Shown: positions 1 through 12,125, counted from the first letter of the stretch. The stretch: 64,000 nt of DNA from Rosa chinensis (GCF_002994745.2 NC_037094.1:768001-832000), one strand, 5' to 3'. Notes: generated by a model not told the origin, from the sequence alone. Numbers and translations: made by a program.

Positions 1-1
1 G

Positions 2-106
2 TGTTGCTTGCAAAAGGAGTCGGGGAAGAGGTGGACGGCGGCTCAGCTTTTGACGCACCCGTTTGTTTGTAAAGATCCGAAAGCCATTCGGTACCTGAAG
101 GATTAA
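2..106 (+). CDS. C-terminal end of a protein kinase (partial, cut by window edge)
   Basis: The first 105 bases read open in one frame and stop at TAA (104-106), giving a 34-residue tail. It begins CCLQKESGKRW and contains RWTAAQLLTHPFV. That is the subdomain XI signature of eukaryotic Ser/Thr kinases (invariant Arg, then LL.HPF), most like MAPKKK or MAPKK-type kinases, where 'CLQ.dP.kRWTa.qLL.HPF' is typical. The catalytic core lies upstream of the window, so neither the subfamily nor its integrity can be judged. No splice acceptor is visible inside the stretch, so this is probably part of a single terminal exon or an intronless gene. Confidence is good for 'kinase C-terminus' and low for the subfamily. 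Confidence 0.72.
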   Translation, partial: CCLQKESGKRWTAAQLLTHPFVCKDPKAIRYLKD

Positions 107-608
107 TGTTCATATTGTTGGTGTCGAATATCCGCGCGGCGGAATCCGATTGTAATTAGTATTCGGGTCCCCGGGTTTGACATAACTTTTTGGACACTGC
201 TGCTGTAGGATACTACTGAGTAACAATTGTAGATACTGGCCGGATTCGGATTCTTTAATCGTTACTTCTTGTTTCTTCATCATGTTCCATTTTGTCCATG
301 GTTTAAGAATCAGGATAACAATCTCAGCTTTTGAGGTTCCATAAACACCTATTCTCAAAGCCTAATCTCATCTCTTAATTAGTTTAATATGAATTGATCA
401 GAGAAATATCTTCAATTAATGAATGTCAGAAACCGCCTTCAATTTGATATTTTGGAATTTATATATGAAAGTCACATTTTTCAAAATTTCTTAATTTCAG
501 CTATCAAATGCAACGAAACGAGCTAGCTAGCTAACTGATCAACTGATTGTCCAAGTGATTAAAGGTCGAGAGTTCAAGAGATGTACACTTACTTAGAAGT
601 TGAGAAGC
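107..608. other. Intergenic, 3' flank of the kinase gene
   Basis: Non-coding 3' flank of the kinase end. The only open frame is a short minus-strand one (110-358) with no recognisable domain and no splice or promoter context. I see no repeat or RNA gene here. Confidence 0.5.
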
Positions 609-611
609 TAA

Positions 612-932
612 GAGCAACTCCAATCATGGTGTCAAAAGCCAAAATGGCTACCTCAATCAAAATCCACAATCTCCAACAATAGCTAAGATAGAGTCATTTT
701 GGCTTTTGAGCCAAAAGAGGAGTCAAAATGACTGCATATTGTTGAACGAAAGCCATATGTGGTGAGACGTGAATTGAGATGGGCCCCAACAGCATGTGAT
801 GAATTTATGAAATGACTTTGGCTCTTGACTAAAGATAGTTAGAAATGCAAAATATGAATAAATATGGATGACACTAGGAGAGCCAAATTTTGCAAATGAC
901 TTTAACTTTTGACTCCATTGTTGGAGATGTTC
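612..932. mobile_element. Harbinger/Tourist-type MITE (321 bp)
   Basis: The ends are imperfect inverted repeats: left GAGCAACTCCAATCATGG and right, read on the minus strand, GAACATCTCCAACAATGG. The element is flanked on both sides by TAA (609-611 and 933-935), the 3-bp target duplication expected for PIF/Harbinger. There is no coding capacity, and the internal sequence has smaller self-complementary stretches around TTTTGGCTTTTGAGCC. Family assignment rests on the TSD length, the terminal motif and the size. Confidence 0.75.
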
Positions 933-1103
933 TAAGAAACACTAGTAAAAGACCACAAAGGGTTATAAATGTATATGTTCATAAATCGATTAATACTGTT
1001 ATATATGTGGGTACGGTTGGGGGCGTATCCACGTTGGTGGCTGGTTGGGCTTTAAAACTTCTAATATATGTCAATTGTATGTTAAAAAATTTTACAAAGC
1101 CAT

Positions 1104-1175
1104 GAATGGTTCAGTTGGCAAAGTGGTATGTTATTTCCCTTGTGAGCTTGGTTTGAATCCTCTTACAGGCATGAA
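1104..1175 (+). repeat. tRNA-related (SINE-like) segment
   Basis: The stretch resembles a pol III internal promoter. A box A-like GGTTCAGTTGGCAAAGTGG (about 1107-1125) is followed some 30 bp later by a box B-like GGTTTGAATCC. The cloverleaf is not intact, so this is not a functional tRNA gene. It runs into a very T-rich tract (1200-1350). No convincing target duplication was found, so SINE is only the best guess. Confidence 0.4.
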
Positions 1176-1379
1176 TTTCTTTTGCTTTTTCCTCATTTAC
1201 TTCTCCCCCGTTTTGTTCTTTTGTTCCGGTTCTTTTTTTTTTTGTTCTTTCTACACTTTTTTTCTCCATTTTTTTCCCTTTTGGTACCACATTTTTTATT
1301 ACTATTTCTTCAAAATTTCTTACTTGTTTTTTCCACTTTTCACATTTTTTCTCCATGTTTTTCTGTAGTTAGTAGTTAC

Positions 1380-3050
1380 AACAATTTCTAATAGTATTTC
1401 TTTGAAATTTAGTGTCAAAATCCTTGAAAGTAATATTGATGGAAAAAAAAAATCTTATGAATAAGCCTTAGAATAGCCCACCCCAAATTTATATCCTAAA
1501 TCCGCTATTGAGTGCTGTGATGGTGAATAACAATTGAGTAGAAGCTGTACACAGTTGAATAGTTTATCATGAGTCTTGCTGCGTGGCCGTCTACATGACT
1601 AAATGTGACTAACCAGCTCTTAAATTAATTCTACGATCGATTTTGTTAAGAAGGAATTTAAGTCAATAATCATATTTTAATGAGCAAGAATATATTAGCA
1701 GAATCAACGGCAGAATATTATAAACACACTTAATTAAGTCTAGTCAATCAAATTTCAATTGCATGCAGTATATAACAAAATCTGGCAGGCAACTGGCCAA
1801 AGTTTCTTGGTTTGAAATTTATCCATGATTGAATAAGAGTAGCCGGTAGCTAGTTTGGTTAAACCGTGCAAGAAATGTATAAACGTTGCTTACAATTCAA
1901 CCATCAGTCCTAGATTAGAAACAAAATGATTTGCGGCATATAGGTCCAAATCAAACGTGCTTATTGTAGGTTATTGTTTAATTATATTAACAAGTTAACC
2001 ATCGTTAGGTGGGCTTTTGTTGTTGTTTTGTTAAAATTTGAAAGAGATGGTTCTACTTCTACGAAGCCTCCCAGTTGCAATTCTAAATGTAATTGGCCAT
2101 TGATGAGCCTCCAAAGTCTCCAAGTAAGAGTTGGTTTTGGGTGGAAGATGAGCTAGAGTTGGCGAGTAGCACGAAAGTTTGAGATAGATGTTTCGGGACA
2201 GCTTCGATGATCATAATCATATATATATATGTGACGCACAAATCATATATCGTCCTAAATCTAAAAGTGATGACCTATGCGGTTATGCATACACAATTCC
2301 GTTTGTGTGTGTCAAAATCAAGCTAGCTTTAATAGGTTGTCTCGTGCATGAACCAGAGCGCTCCATCGATATTTCTCTAACTCATTAGAGGGGCCATGCA
2401 TCAATCAATCAATCATAACGCATCATGTCACTGTCTAAATAGTTACTTGGCTGTATAGGCCACTCTAGAGGGAACATTTAACATTAAAAGCCAAAAAGAA
2501 ACCAGCCGCTTTATGATTCATAATTTCATATGAATTTTTTGTGTTGAAAATAGGGTTCGGAAATGACAGAACCCGCACTCATATTATTAATATTAATAGA
2601 CTTACATATTAGGAAAACATAAGGCCGAAATGACAGAAAAAAGTATCACAGTCCTTGAACATTACATCCAGAATAATATCAGGCATCTTAAATTCATTTA
2701 AATGAAAACCTTTATGAAAAGTTGGGGTAATCAGCTTATGAAATCTCAATGAATATTTCGAAGAATTCGATCTGATCTTGCATTGATTTTATCATAATCT
2801 ATTTAACTAATAGAAGAAGATAACAGATAACAATATTTTAGGGATTGTGGCACATGATATCATGCATTGAATCATCCATATAGTATATCCAGCTCGAACA
2901 TCCTACTTTCCACTTACGCTTTTCAAAAGATAGTACCGCTTGTTCGAATGGGCCAAAAGTGTAGATGTCAAATCAATTACACCTAATGAGTATAGTCTGG
3001 CCCAGTCAGTTTGTATAGTTTGGACGCTCCTTTTAACCCTTTCGGAGAAT
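1380..3050. other. Intergenic, nothing recognised
   Basis: AT-rich sequence with only short, domain-free open frames (1974-2156, 2188-2388, 2940-3146). I see no gene, clear repeat or RNA. The (TA)n run near 2218-2230 is trivial. Confidence 0.4.
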
Positions 3051-3055
3051 GGAAG

Positions 3056-4069
3056 ATTGTCCAAACAGTGTCTGTTCAGACTATTAGTTTTCTTTAGAAA
3101 ATTACCTTACCTATACTTTAAAAAAAAAAATCAAAATGGTACCTAAAGATTTACCCCAACTCAATTTTCGTATCTAGTAACAGTAAAGTTATAAACTCCG
3201 TTAAATTTTGAGGGGTAAATCTGGCACTTCATGTGGTTTGGATCAGATGCGGAGCTCTACAGAGAACCCTTTACCTGGTCCTGGCTGTCAAACGTTAACC
3301 CTGTCGGCGAAGCTGTGGGTTTTAGAGGAAGAACTACATCAAGCTCTGACTCTTTTCTCTCTTTCATTTCCCAAATCATCAATGGCTTCTCCTCAGCAAA
3401 ACGCACAAGCATTTTTTATTATTGTTGATTTATGGTGTTGGAAAGAACTGGTTTTGGATCGAAGAGTTGAAATGGCTGTACGTGTGTCGATTGAATCCTT
3501 ATACTTGAGTTTTATGGGAGTTTCTTTCTAAGTTGGATCTAGAACTACCATGTTGAAGATTAGATTAGTTAACAAAATTCTTACTGTGAATTTAAATCCA
3601 TTAATCTTGTGGCTTTAGTTCCATGCACTCAATATTCCGTCACTTAGATTGTTGAACGTACAACCATAAAGTTTGATTGAGAAAGTAGAATCCCGCACCA
3701 AGATTAATTTTGTGCTTCTAGGTCCAATTTGGATTTTGTAATTGTCATCCTTAATTTTGTGCAGGTGTTTCAGCTCATTCTTCAACTCAACCTCTTGCTT
3801 GTGAATTGTGATTCCATGGATCAATGAAAAGTTTAGAAAGCTGTTTTGAAATCCAACGGCCGTCGATCTTCTCCACTCTTTGATTCACTTTACTGGAATA
3901 CATGAAGCATCAATTTTACCCCTCGACAGTTGACAGAGTTGACGACTTTACTGTTTCTAGGTACGGAAATTGGGTTGGGGTAAAATCTTCAGGTACCATT
4001 TTAAATTTTTTTCAAAGTATAGATATGAAAATTATTAGTACGAAAAAATTCAGACACTGTTTGGACAAT
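3056..4069. mobile_element. Inverted-repeat element, about 1.0 kb, probable TIR transposon
   Basis: The arms are inverted copies of each other. The left arm begins ATTGTCCAAACAGTGTCTG (3056) and the right arm ends with its complement at 4069. Complementarity continues inward for about 150-190 bp with matching blocks (GGTAC..., TTTACCCC, ACTTTACTG, TCTAGGTACG). The complementarity may also run outward a little, so the ends are approximate and I could not fix a target duplication. The centre (about 3260-3880) is non-repetitive, with short open frames including an ATG at 3381 (MASPQQN...). It could be captured host sequence, but I do not recognise it. Confidence 0.55.
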
Positions 4070-4633
4070 GATCCTTCATGAGAAACAACAAAAATGTCTA
4101 AAGAAGATGTAGAAGAAGAAATAAATTATTTCTTAGAGTTACATATGTCGTACACACAAAGGACTTGTTCTCCAACGGGGCCCATCACTACCATTTTCAC
4201 TCTTTTGCAGTCGGACGACTCCTCAATCCTCATAGTCATACAGGTCGCTCTTTTGCATGTCCAGGGTGACTTGACGCCACACATTCTGGACCTATATACT
4301 TTTTACTAGATTTCATATTCACTATATTGACCACTAACAAATTCAGGGAAATGATTCGAAATACGTAATATAGGAGATAGCTAGGTTAGGAGATACAATG
4401 ACAAGCTCAACTTGTTCAGAAAATAATAGTCGGGCTTACATTTTTACAATTAAATATAAATCTAATATCGCTTGATATAAAGGTAATGTATTTATTTTAA
4501 GATTTGCTTTTTTATTTATTTATCTGAACAAGAGAATCGGGATGTGAGTAAAAAGGAGGGGTTTTACTGTAAGTTTGTAAGTGTCATTTTTGAAGACACT
4601 ATCATAACAGCTTAAAAAAGCTAATAAACAAAA

Positions 4634-4900
4634 GGAAAATGATTTGTGGCCTAAGATTTGTGGCCTCAATTCTAGGTGCCATGTCATGTTATCTACACAA
4701 ATCACCTATTTGCCAAATCATGTCATGTAATTCTTGAGTAAAAAGACTATCTTATCCTTCCAAAATCTAATGGCTCTAAATTATTTTGGTTTTCATCTAA
4801 AAATAAAATATATTATTTTTTTTCTTCTTTTTTTCGTTATATATATAATTATATATATAATTCGTCAAAAAAAAATTATATACAAATATGTGTTTGTGTG

Positions 4901-4931
<31 letters not shown>

Positions 4932-7050
4932 TAATGTCATAATTCTAACCCACAAAATTAAAAAAAAAAGTTGATCAAAAAAAAGTCAAATTTAAAATTG
5001 ATTCCACAAAAATGGAAAGAAAACATATTAATATCTTAATTATAACCCATCAAATTTGGTAAATTGAAGTAATATTCAACTCTTTTAATAAATGAATTTA
5101 ATAAAATTAATGGAAGATTAGTTTACCTTACACTAACAAGTTAATTAGAAAAGTCAAAAATTAAATTGGATCCACAAAAATGGAAAGAAAATGTATTGAA
5201 ATCGTAATTAAAACCTATGAAATCCGGTAATTGAAGAGGTAAGAAAATATCATTAATAAATTAAATTGATAAAATTGTAGATTCCATCATTTCAAAATTT
5301 CTCGATAATTTAATATTGTCTCATCCAAACGCAACATTAGGAAGTGTTCCTTAAAGGTCAAGTGAGACTTCATTAATACAACTGTTCATTTATTTTTACA
5401 TGAAAAAATAATTATAATGTTATTAATACTATGTAGAAATTCAATGAACAATAGGTGTATAACACAGCAATAATAAAAAAAAAAGTGCAATTAAGGAAGG
5501 TGTAAAATAGAAGTCATCGTCCACATTAACATTAAAGTCAGCTAACATGTCTTACACGAACAAATAAGTAATAAGTAGCTAATAATGAGCCAGTAAAGTT
5601 TACTGGGGACTTTTCCCTAATGGCATATTTACACTGAAATAGAAATCATCATCCACACTGAAATTTAAAGTCAGCTAACATGTCTTACAGTACCTTTCAA
5701 AAAAAAAAAAAACATGTCTTACAGTAACAAATAAGTACTAAGTAGCCAATGATGAACTAGTAGAGTTCGCTGGAGACTTTTACCTAATGGCATGTTCACA
5801 CTTAAATAGAAGCTATCATTTACTGAAACTGAAAGAGCTAACATGTCTTGCACGAACAAGTAAGTATTAAGTAGCCAATGATATGTAAAGTTTACTGAGG
5901 ATCTTTTCCTAATAGCATGATTACACTAAAATAGAAGTCATCATGCACATTATCTTACAGTAACAAATAAGTACTAAGTAGCCAATAATGAGCTAGTAAA
6001 GTTCACTGGGGACCTTTTCCTAATGACATAATTACACTAAAATAGAAGTCATCATCCACACTGAAATTTAAAGTTAGCTAGCATGTCTTACACGAACAAT
6101 AAGTACTAAGTAGCTAATAATGAGCCAGTAAAGTTTACTAGAGACCTTTCTCGAATGGCATATTCACACTAAAATAGAAGCCATCATCCATTGAAACTTA
6201 AAATAAGCTAGTGTGTCTTGCACGAACAAGTAAGTACTAAGTAGCCAATAGTAAAGTTCAACGGGGAATCTTTCCCTAATAACATATTCACATTAAAATT
6301 GAAGCCATATATCATTCACATTGAAATTGAAAGTCAACTAAGTACTAACATGTCTTATACGAACAAAAAAGTACTAAGTAGCTAATAACGAACAAGTAGA
6401 GTTCACTGGAAACTTTTTTCCAATGACATATTTACACTAAAATAGAAGCTATCATTCACATTTAAAAATCATTATTGTCTATTGAAAAATTTGGGATCAA
6501 CAAAACAAGTATACTTTCAAAAATTAATTTCCTCATGTGCAATATATTGTATTCCATATTAAGCAATTTCTTTTCAGATATCAACTTCCCAATCAATTTA
6601 GATATCTAGGTTTTCAATCACCAGATTTATGAGTTAAAATTACTATTTAAATACATTTTCTTTCCATTTTTGTGAATCCAATTTAATTTTTGACTTTTCA
6701 AATTAACTTGTTAATGTAAGGTAACTAATTTTCCATTAATTTTATTTATTAAAAGATTTAAATATTACTTTAATTTACCAGATTTCATGGATTATAATTA
6801 CGATATTAATATAAATATATATACACACACCACATTCATTCTCCATCGAAAATATATAAATTTTTTGGACGAATTTTATATATATATATATAACTTTGTT
6901 CTTAACGAATTATATATATACACCCATACTTTTTTTTTGAATATGTATAATGAAAAAAAATCCAAAATAATGAAAAAGAAAGAAAGGAAAAAAAACCAAA
7001 CAATATTTGTTTTAGAAGAAAGTCAAAATAATTTAGAGCCGTTATATATT

Positions 7051-7089
<39 letters not shown>

Positions 7090-7394
7090 TTTGACAAATT
7101 ATAGATAAATATATATATATATATATTCACAAAAATATATAAATATAATTTTTTTTAGACAAGTTATATATATAATAAAAAAAGAAAAAGAAAAAAAATA
7201 AAATAATGTATCTTTTCTAAAAGAAAGCTAAAATAATTTAGAGTCATTAGATTTTGAAAGGATAAGATAGTCTTTTTATTCAAGAATGACATGACATGAT
7301 TTGATAAATTAGTGAGGTGTATAGATGATATGGCTTGACACCTAAGATTGAGGCCACAAATTTTAGGCCTCATTGAGGCCCTATATCATTGCCC
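4634..7394. mobile_element. Mutator-like element with long TIRs (2761 bp)
   Basis: The element is bounded by a perfect 9-bp direct duplication TAAACAAAA (4625-4633 and 7395-7403), the MULE hallmark. The termini start GGAAAATGAT (left) and GGGCAATGAT (right, minus strand). The arms stay complementary, with gaps, for roughly 650-800 bp: 4634 to about 5290 against about 6600 to 7394. Shared blocks include TTTGTGGCCTCAAT, AAATCATGTCATG and GACTATCTTATCCTT. The core is a tandem-repeat array and not a gene. No transposase is encoded, so it would be non-autonomous. Confidence 0.85.
5500..6460 (+). repeat. Tandem array, about 7 diverged units of about 115-165 bp, inside the MULE
   Basis: Units recur at about 5503, 5637, 5804, 5928, 6042, 6172, 6296 and 6441. 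Each begins close to AAATAGAAG(C/T)CATCAT and contains CTAACATGTCTTACACGAA, AAGTACTAAGTAGC and TCACTGGGGACTTTT-like blocks. The array fills the space between the two arms of the surrounding MULE. Confidence 0.85.
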
Positions 7395-7455
7395 TAAACA
7401 AAAACGCATTTACTACTAACAGTTGTTCTGACTATAACTTCCATGAAAGTACATA

Positions 7456-7747
7456 TCTATACTATTATTAAGAGAAGAAGTTTTGTTAGTCAAAATCAAA
7501 AATTTTGACAGAAATGACCTTAAGAGATTAAAATACTTTGAGTATTAATTAAATCACAAGGGTTATTACGACAATTACAAATTATATTTTTCTTAATAAA
7601 AATAAACAAAATAAATCCCACAGCCCACTTTTCTCTCCCACTAACTTATCTCTGTAATAACTGTTTTCTTCCATTATCATTTTTTTTTATTTTCTGAAAA
7701 AAAAAAAAATTACTTACACATGCTCTGCATGTGTGAAGGAAGGCTAG
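7456..7747 (+). mobile_element. Non-autonomous Helitron (292 bp)
   Basis: The element starts TCTATACTATTATTAAGAG, a widespread plant Helitron 5' end. It finishes with a short hairpin (ACATGC-TCT-GCATGT, about 7719-7733), a spacer, and the terminal CTAG. It sits between a host A (7455) and T (7748), as Helitrons require, with no target duplication. A tandem copy of the flank (7779-7805) supplies the empty site: joining the two flanks reproduces GAAAGTACATATTTATAAT exactly. No coding capacity. Confidence 0.88.
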
Positions 7748-7749
7748 TT

Positions 7750-7830
7750 TATAATAAGAAATCAGAAGAAGTGAAAAAAATGAAAGTACATATTTATAAT
7801 CAGAAATCAGAAGAAGTGAAAAAAAAAAAT
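7750..7830 (+). repeat. Short tandem duplication around the Helitron target
   Basis: The block AGAAATCAGAAGAAGTGAAAA occurs twice (from about 7757 and about 7804), and the preceding GAAAGTACATA occurs before the Helitron and again at about 7779. The host had a roughly 50-bp tandem duplication before the Helitron entered one copy. Confidence 0.7.
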
Positions 7831-8240
7831 GTTCACTTATCCTCAAATCTAAACTAAAGATAATCTCATTAAACTCTTGTTCGAAATAAAATCCATCAAG
7901 ACAAAACTACGACCCAAGAGAAGAGTACCACTTACTTTTAACACAGTTGAGCACTTGCTTACAAAAATGGTCAAAACAATGTTTAGATCTATCTGTCAAC
8001 AATCACCGTCCACATGCAGAGTCTATCAATTACCTTAAATTATTCTCATTCCACCTTCAAAGTTCAAACCCATTCAATTCAATCAAATACTATACGACGC
8101 CAATAATTCCTCCGATTCCACGCTGTCTAGCTAAGTCCCCCATTGAATATTATAACTCAGATTCAATCCTGATCCTTTTCCTCGTTTTCTTGTTATTTTT
8201 CTTGGGTTCTCAGAGCTCAGAAAACTTTGCTTGATCATCC

Positions 8241-11115
8241 ATGGCCTCTCTTAGCTTGACTCAGATCAGAGGCAACAACCCAGTTGCCGAGTCTGCCAGA
8301 ACTCGTTCTCCTCAGTTGGGTTTCCCTCTTCGGTCTAGCAGAGTTGGGTTTCGGGTGTTTGCGTCAGAGAGCAGCAAGGGCCCAGAGCCTGATCTGAGCG
8401 TTAATGTAAATGGGTTGCACATGCCCAACCCTTTCGTTATCGGGTCGGGTCCACCCGGTACTAACTACACCGTCATGAAAAGGGCCTTTGATGAAGGCTG
8501 GGGTGCTGTGATTGCCAAAACTGTAAGTTTTTTGCTCCTCTCATCTTTCCATTTCATTGTCAAATTGTCAGGTTGTACTGACTACTGAGAAAAGCCAAAG
8601 AATAAAATGAAAGTTATAATCTTTGATGAGAGATGTTGCTGGCGTTATTCTACCCAAAAGGCTTAAATAAATGAATATTTAGTGCTGTACAGAGACTCTA
8701 CTAGCCAGTTAGCAGGTGTATCAGGCTGTTAATATCTTCAGATTATTGGTTTTTGTAGCTAGAAGTGTTAAATTCACACAGGTCAAAGACCATAATTCTA
8801 TGTTATGTGGTAATCTGTCAAAGTTGTGCTCTTTGAGACTTGGATGGTAGTTTATCACTAAGAAATGTATGATCTTTAGCAGAGATCATGGGTGCTCTGA
8901 AGTCTGATACTCTCCACGTGTTTGGTAGAATGTACAGAGATGCTATTAGCTCGTTAGCCTGTCAAACTCACATAGGCAAAAAGCCATTCTCTAATGGGCA
9001 GTGTGGAAGCTAATTTCAGGCCTTAAATTTTAAGTTGCATTGTGGAATGATCCAGGAGATACCTTTTTCATTAGAGCTTTGCAATTGATATTATGATTCA
9101 ATAGGTGTCGCTTGACGCAGCAAAAGTGAAGAATGTCACTCCACGATATGCAAAGCTACGAGCTGATGCAAATGGCTCAGCCAAAGGGCAGATTATTGGG
9201 TGGGAGAATATAGAACTTATAAGTGATCGACCTCTTGAAACTATGTTGAAAGAATTCAAGCAATTGAAGGAAGAGTATCCGGACAGGATTCTGATTGCTT
9301 CAATCATGGAGGAATATGACAAAGCTGGCTGGGAGGAACTTATTGATCGTGTGGAGCAAACTGGAGTTGTAAGCTTCTACCATAGTTTTCATTCATTGAG
9401 CTTGGAGGTTCTCATCTAACACTTCTGACATTTTTCTTCAGGATGCCTTTGAAATCAACTTCTCCTGTCCTCATGGTATGCCGGAGCGCAAGATGGGTGC
9501 TGCTGTTGGGCAAGACTGTGTACTGTTGGAAGAAGTCTGTGGATGGATCAATGCCAAAGCTACAATTCCGGTTTGGGCAAAGATGACTCCTAACGTCACT
9601 GACATTACACAGGTCAACTTGCTTTCGCTTACCTTTGCATTACTTCATATGTGTTGACTCTTGTGTGCTGAACAATAGAATTACTATAACGAATTATAAG
9701 ATTTTTATTGTAACATTGCTCATATCAATGAGGTTTTTGTTTGTAGCCAGCTAGAGTGGCTCTTAGCTCAGGATGTGAGGGAGTATCAGCTATTAACACG
9801 ATCATGAGTGTAATGGGAATAAATCTGACTACCTTACGGCCTGAGCCTTGTGTGGAGGGGTATGCATGCCAAAACTAGCAATACATGTTATACTGTTGAT
9901 ATGTCATTCATCTCATGAAAACATGCCTCAATTTTTATTTTTCAGATACTCGACTCCTGGGGGCTATTCTTCCAAGGCAGTTCATCCTATTGCACTTGCA
10001 AAAGTGATGAGTATCGCAAAAATGATGAAATCAGAATTTGCTAATAAAGATCTTTCACTTTCTGGGATCGGTGGTGTTGAGACCGGTGGTGATGCTGCTG
10101 AATTTATCCTTCTGGGAGCAAATTCTGTTCAGGTAGGTTGAGAAACTCACTGTTGTAGTGTGGATGAAGGCTCTCAGTATTTTATCTTCTTTACTGATAT
10201 AAAAAAAAAAATTGTATTGATCTGATGATTTCACATTCTGAGGTGATTCTTTTGTTTTTGCTTTTCATATTTTTCTCTCTCTTATTGCTAGTTTACATAG
10301 GAAGTAACCAGTGAAGGCACTTTATTTATTGTGCTGCACATGGTTATCTAGGCAAAATAATATACCTGATAAGTGGCAGAACAAGCCAAAACAGTTACAA
10401 AAATACTTTTTCAGAAGTAATATATTCATTTTTGAAGTCTCAGAATAGTTGTTTTGCTGATCTAATAGGCTTGATAGCGTATGCATAGAAAATTCAGGGT
10501 GAGCTTTTGATCTTCTCATAAACTAGCCAATGGAGTATGTTCTGCTAAACTTCGAGTATGGAAGCTTGATTTCCACACACACACACACTTGTCTTTGAGA
10601 TTGAGACTTTTTTTTTCTTCTTTTGTGAATTGATTACATTTTATCACTTTTATCTTCTGTTGTCAACAACTGGGTATCTTCCTCGTTGAATATAGTATTT
10701 AGCTAGTTGTGTTATTATGATATACCCAAGCATATGGAATCATTGGTTTCATCTGCAGGTATGTACTGGGGTTATGATGCATGGGTACGGCGTTGTGAAG
10801 AAACTCTGTTCTGAGCTAAAGGATTTCATGAGACAGCACAATTTCTCATCTATAGAAGATTTCAGAGGGTACACACTTTGAGAATGAATATCAGACTGAA
10901 ACATAATCTAATTTCTGCTACAAATGAATTTTACTCATATTTTCTCTGCACTTTTCAGGGCTTCCCTCGAGTATTTTACAACGCATACTGATTTAGTACG
11001 CCGACAGCAAGAAGCCATCCTACAAAGAAAAGCTGTGAAGAGAGGGTTGCAGTCCGACAAAGATTGGACAGGAGATGGTTTCGTTAAAGAGACCGAGAGC
11101 ATGGTCTCTAATTAA
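8241..11115 (+). CDS. PYD1: Dihydropyrimidine dehydrogenase (NADP+), chloroplastic; 7 exons
   Basis: The enzyme reduces uracil and thymine to the 5,6-dihydro forms, the first step of pyrimidine catabolism in plastids. Exons: 8241-8522, 9105-9368, 9442-9612, 9747-9859, 9946-10132, 10759-10868 and 10959-11115. All are GT-AG and in phase, and give 427 aa, about the usual plant length. Residues 1-45 are Ser/Arg-rich, like a transit peptide. The dihydroorotate-dehydrogenase-like FMN barrel follows: NPFVIGSGPPG (about 61-71), AKMTPNVTD, SAINTIMS and SGIGGVETGGDAAEFILLGA (phosphate-binding end). NFSCPHG carries the catalytic Cys (C191). The C-terminus DWTGDGFVKETESMVSN is conserved in plant homologues. 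The protein corresponds to the C-terminal, pyrimidine-binding part of animal DPD. The start is the first ATG in frame, in a CCATGG context. A degenerate copy of the last exon lies at 12.9 kb. Confidence 0.96.
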
Positions 11116-11199
11116 ACTACACGATGATTGAAAACAAATGAGCTGTTCATCTCTTTTCTGGTCTAAAGTTTAGCCGAAAATCCTTTTATTCCAAACTGA

Positions 11200-11225
11200 G
11201 CTGTGTTCTGTAATAATAAACTGTT
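11200..11225 (+). terminator. Likely poly(A) signal region of PYD1
   Basis: About 95 bp after the stop codon the sequence TAATAATAAACTG contains an AATAAA-like hexamer (AATAAACT context) following a T/G-rich stretch. This is the expected arrangement for a plant near-upstream element. It is inferred from position and sequence only. Confidence 0.4.
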
Positions 11226-11576
11226 TCAGATGCTTTTTACTAATCAATCTAATTGAATCAAATAAACAGTATGGCTTTGTATACTCGTGTGTCTCTGATT
11301 AACATCCTTAGTCTGGAAAATTCGCCATGCATTTACTCTCTCAAAAGCTCTTTAATTAATACATCATTGGATGCAACATTAGAATTGAAGGGTGCTAGTG
11401 TAATATACACATCGAAATTGAAGAGTTACAAGAAGTACAATGAGCCTCTTGCCAAATCCCATGAATAAAAACTATATAACGAAACATTCAGCTCTATATA
11501 TTCTCATTCATGGCCATAACACAATGAATTACCAGCAACCATAAAGTCATAAGAGTTTTGGAACAAGCAGTTATAC

Positions 11577-12125
11577 TTAATAATGTGTTATAACAAACAA
11601 CCAAAGTAAACTAGAGACAGACTGAAGTCTGCTCAATTGAAAAGTGCCAGCCCCCTCTAAACCTTTGCCCTTGCTTTGCTGCCGCATCCAAGTCAAAGCT
11701 GAGACAATGTGTTTGTAATTCCAAATCTCTAACCAAATCAAGCAGATGGTCAAGTCTTGGTGGAGGAGTTGAACCAAAGGGGCGGGGAGAGGAAGGCTGC
11801 TTGTCTTCCATGCAGGGGGTAGGCTTCTTGTATCCCATAAGATGTTCCATACATTTTTCATGATCGTGCGAGTCCAATGGGAATGGAAAATCCAGGTCTG
11901 AAACATCTACTGCCTCTGAAGCAGCTTTCAACTGTGTAGCACTTAGTTTGGATCCTATCATTTTTTTTTTCTTTTCCAAAGTCATCATTGTAAAAAAGCT
12001 GCTCTGGTGCTGGTGATGTCCCAGTCTTAGAAGGCTTCAGAATTTTCCCTTCATGACAACCATACACCATAGTTCCGCCAAGGCGGGCCTTCCTCTTTCC
12101 TTGGGGCTTCGAAAGCATCACCCTT
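11577..12125 (-). pseudogene. Degenerate coding fragment, unrecognised
   Basis: Two minus-strand frames join into one about 175-residue reading if a single-base indel in the poly-A run at about 11961-11970 is ignored. The upstream part contains GKRKARLGGTMVYGC and SPAPEQLFYNDDFGKE. The downstream part contains SATQLKAASEAVDVSDLDFPF and STPPPRLDHLLDLVRDLE. The composition is protein-like (acidic, Pro-rich tail, regular hydrophobic spacing in the last helix), unlike the AT-rich flanks. No start codon with a promoter and no known domain could be identified. It may be the 3' end of a gene whose 5' part is missing, or a spliced gene with an unseen junction in the A-run. Confidence 0.4.

Noticed and set aside
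1045..1391. Phe-rich frames of 107 and 69 aa
   Set aside because: Products of the T-rich tract after the SINE-like segment. The opposite strand gives an equally long Lys-rich frame.
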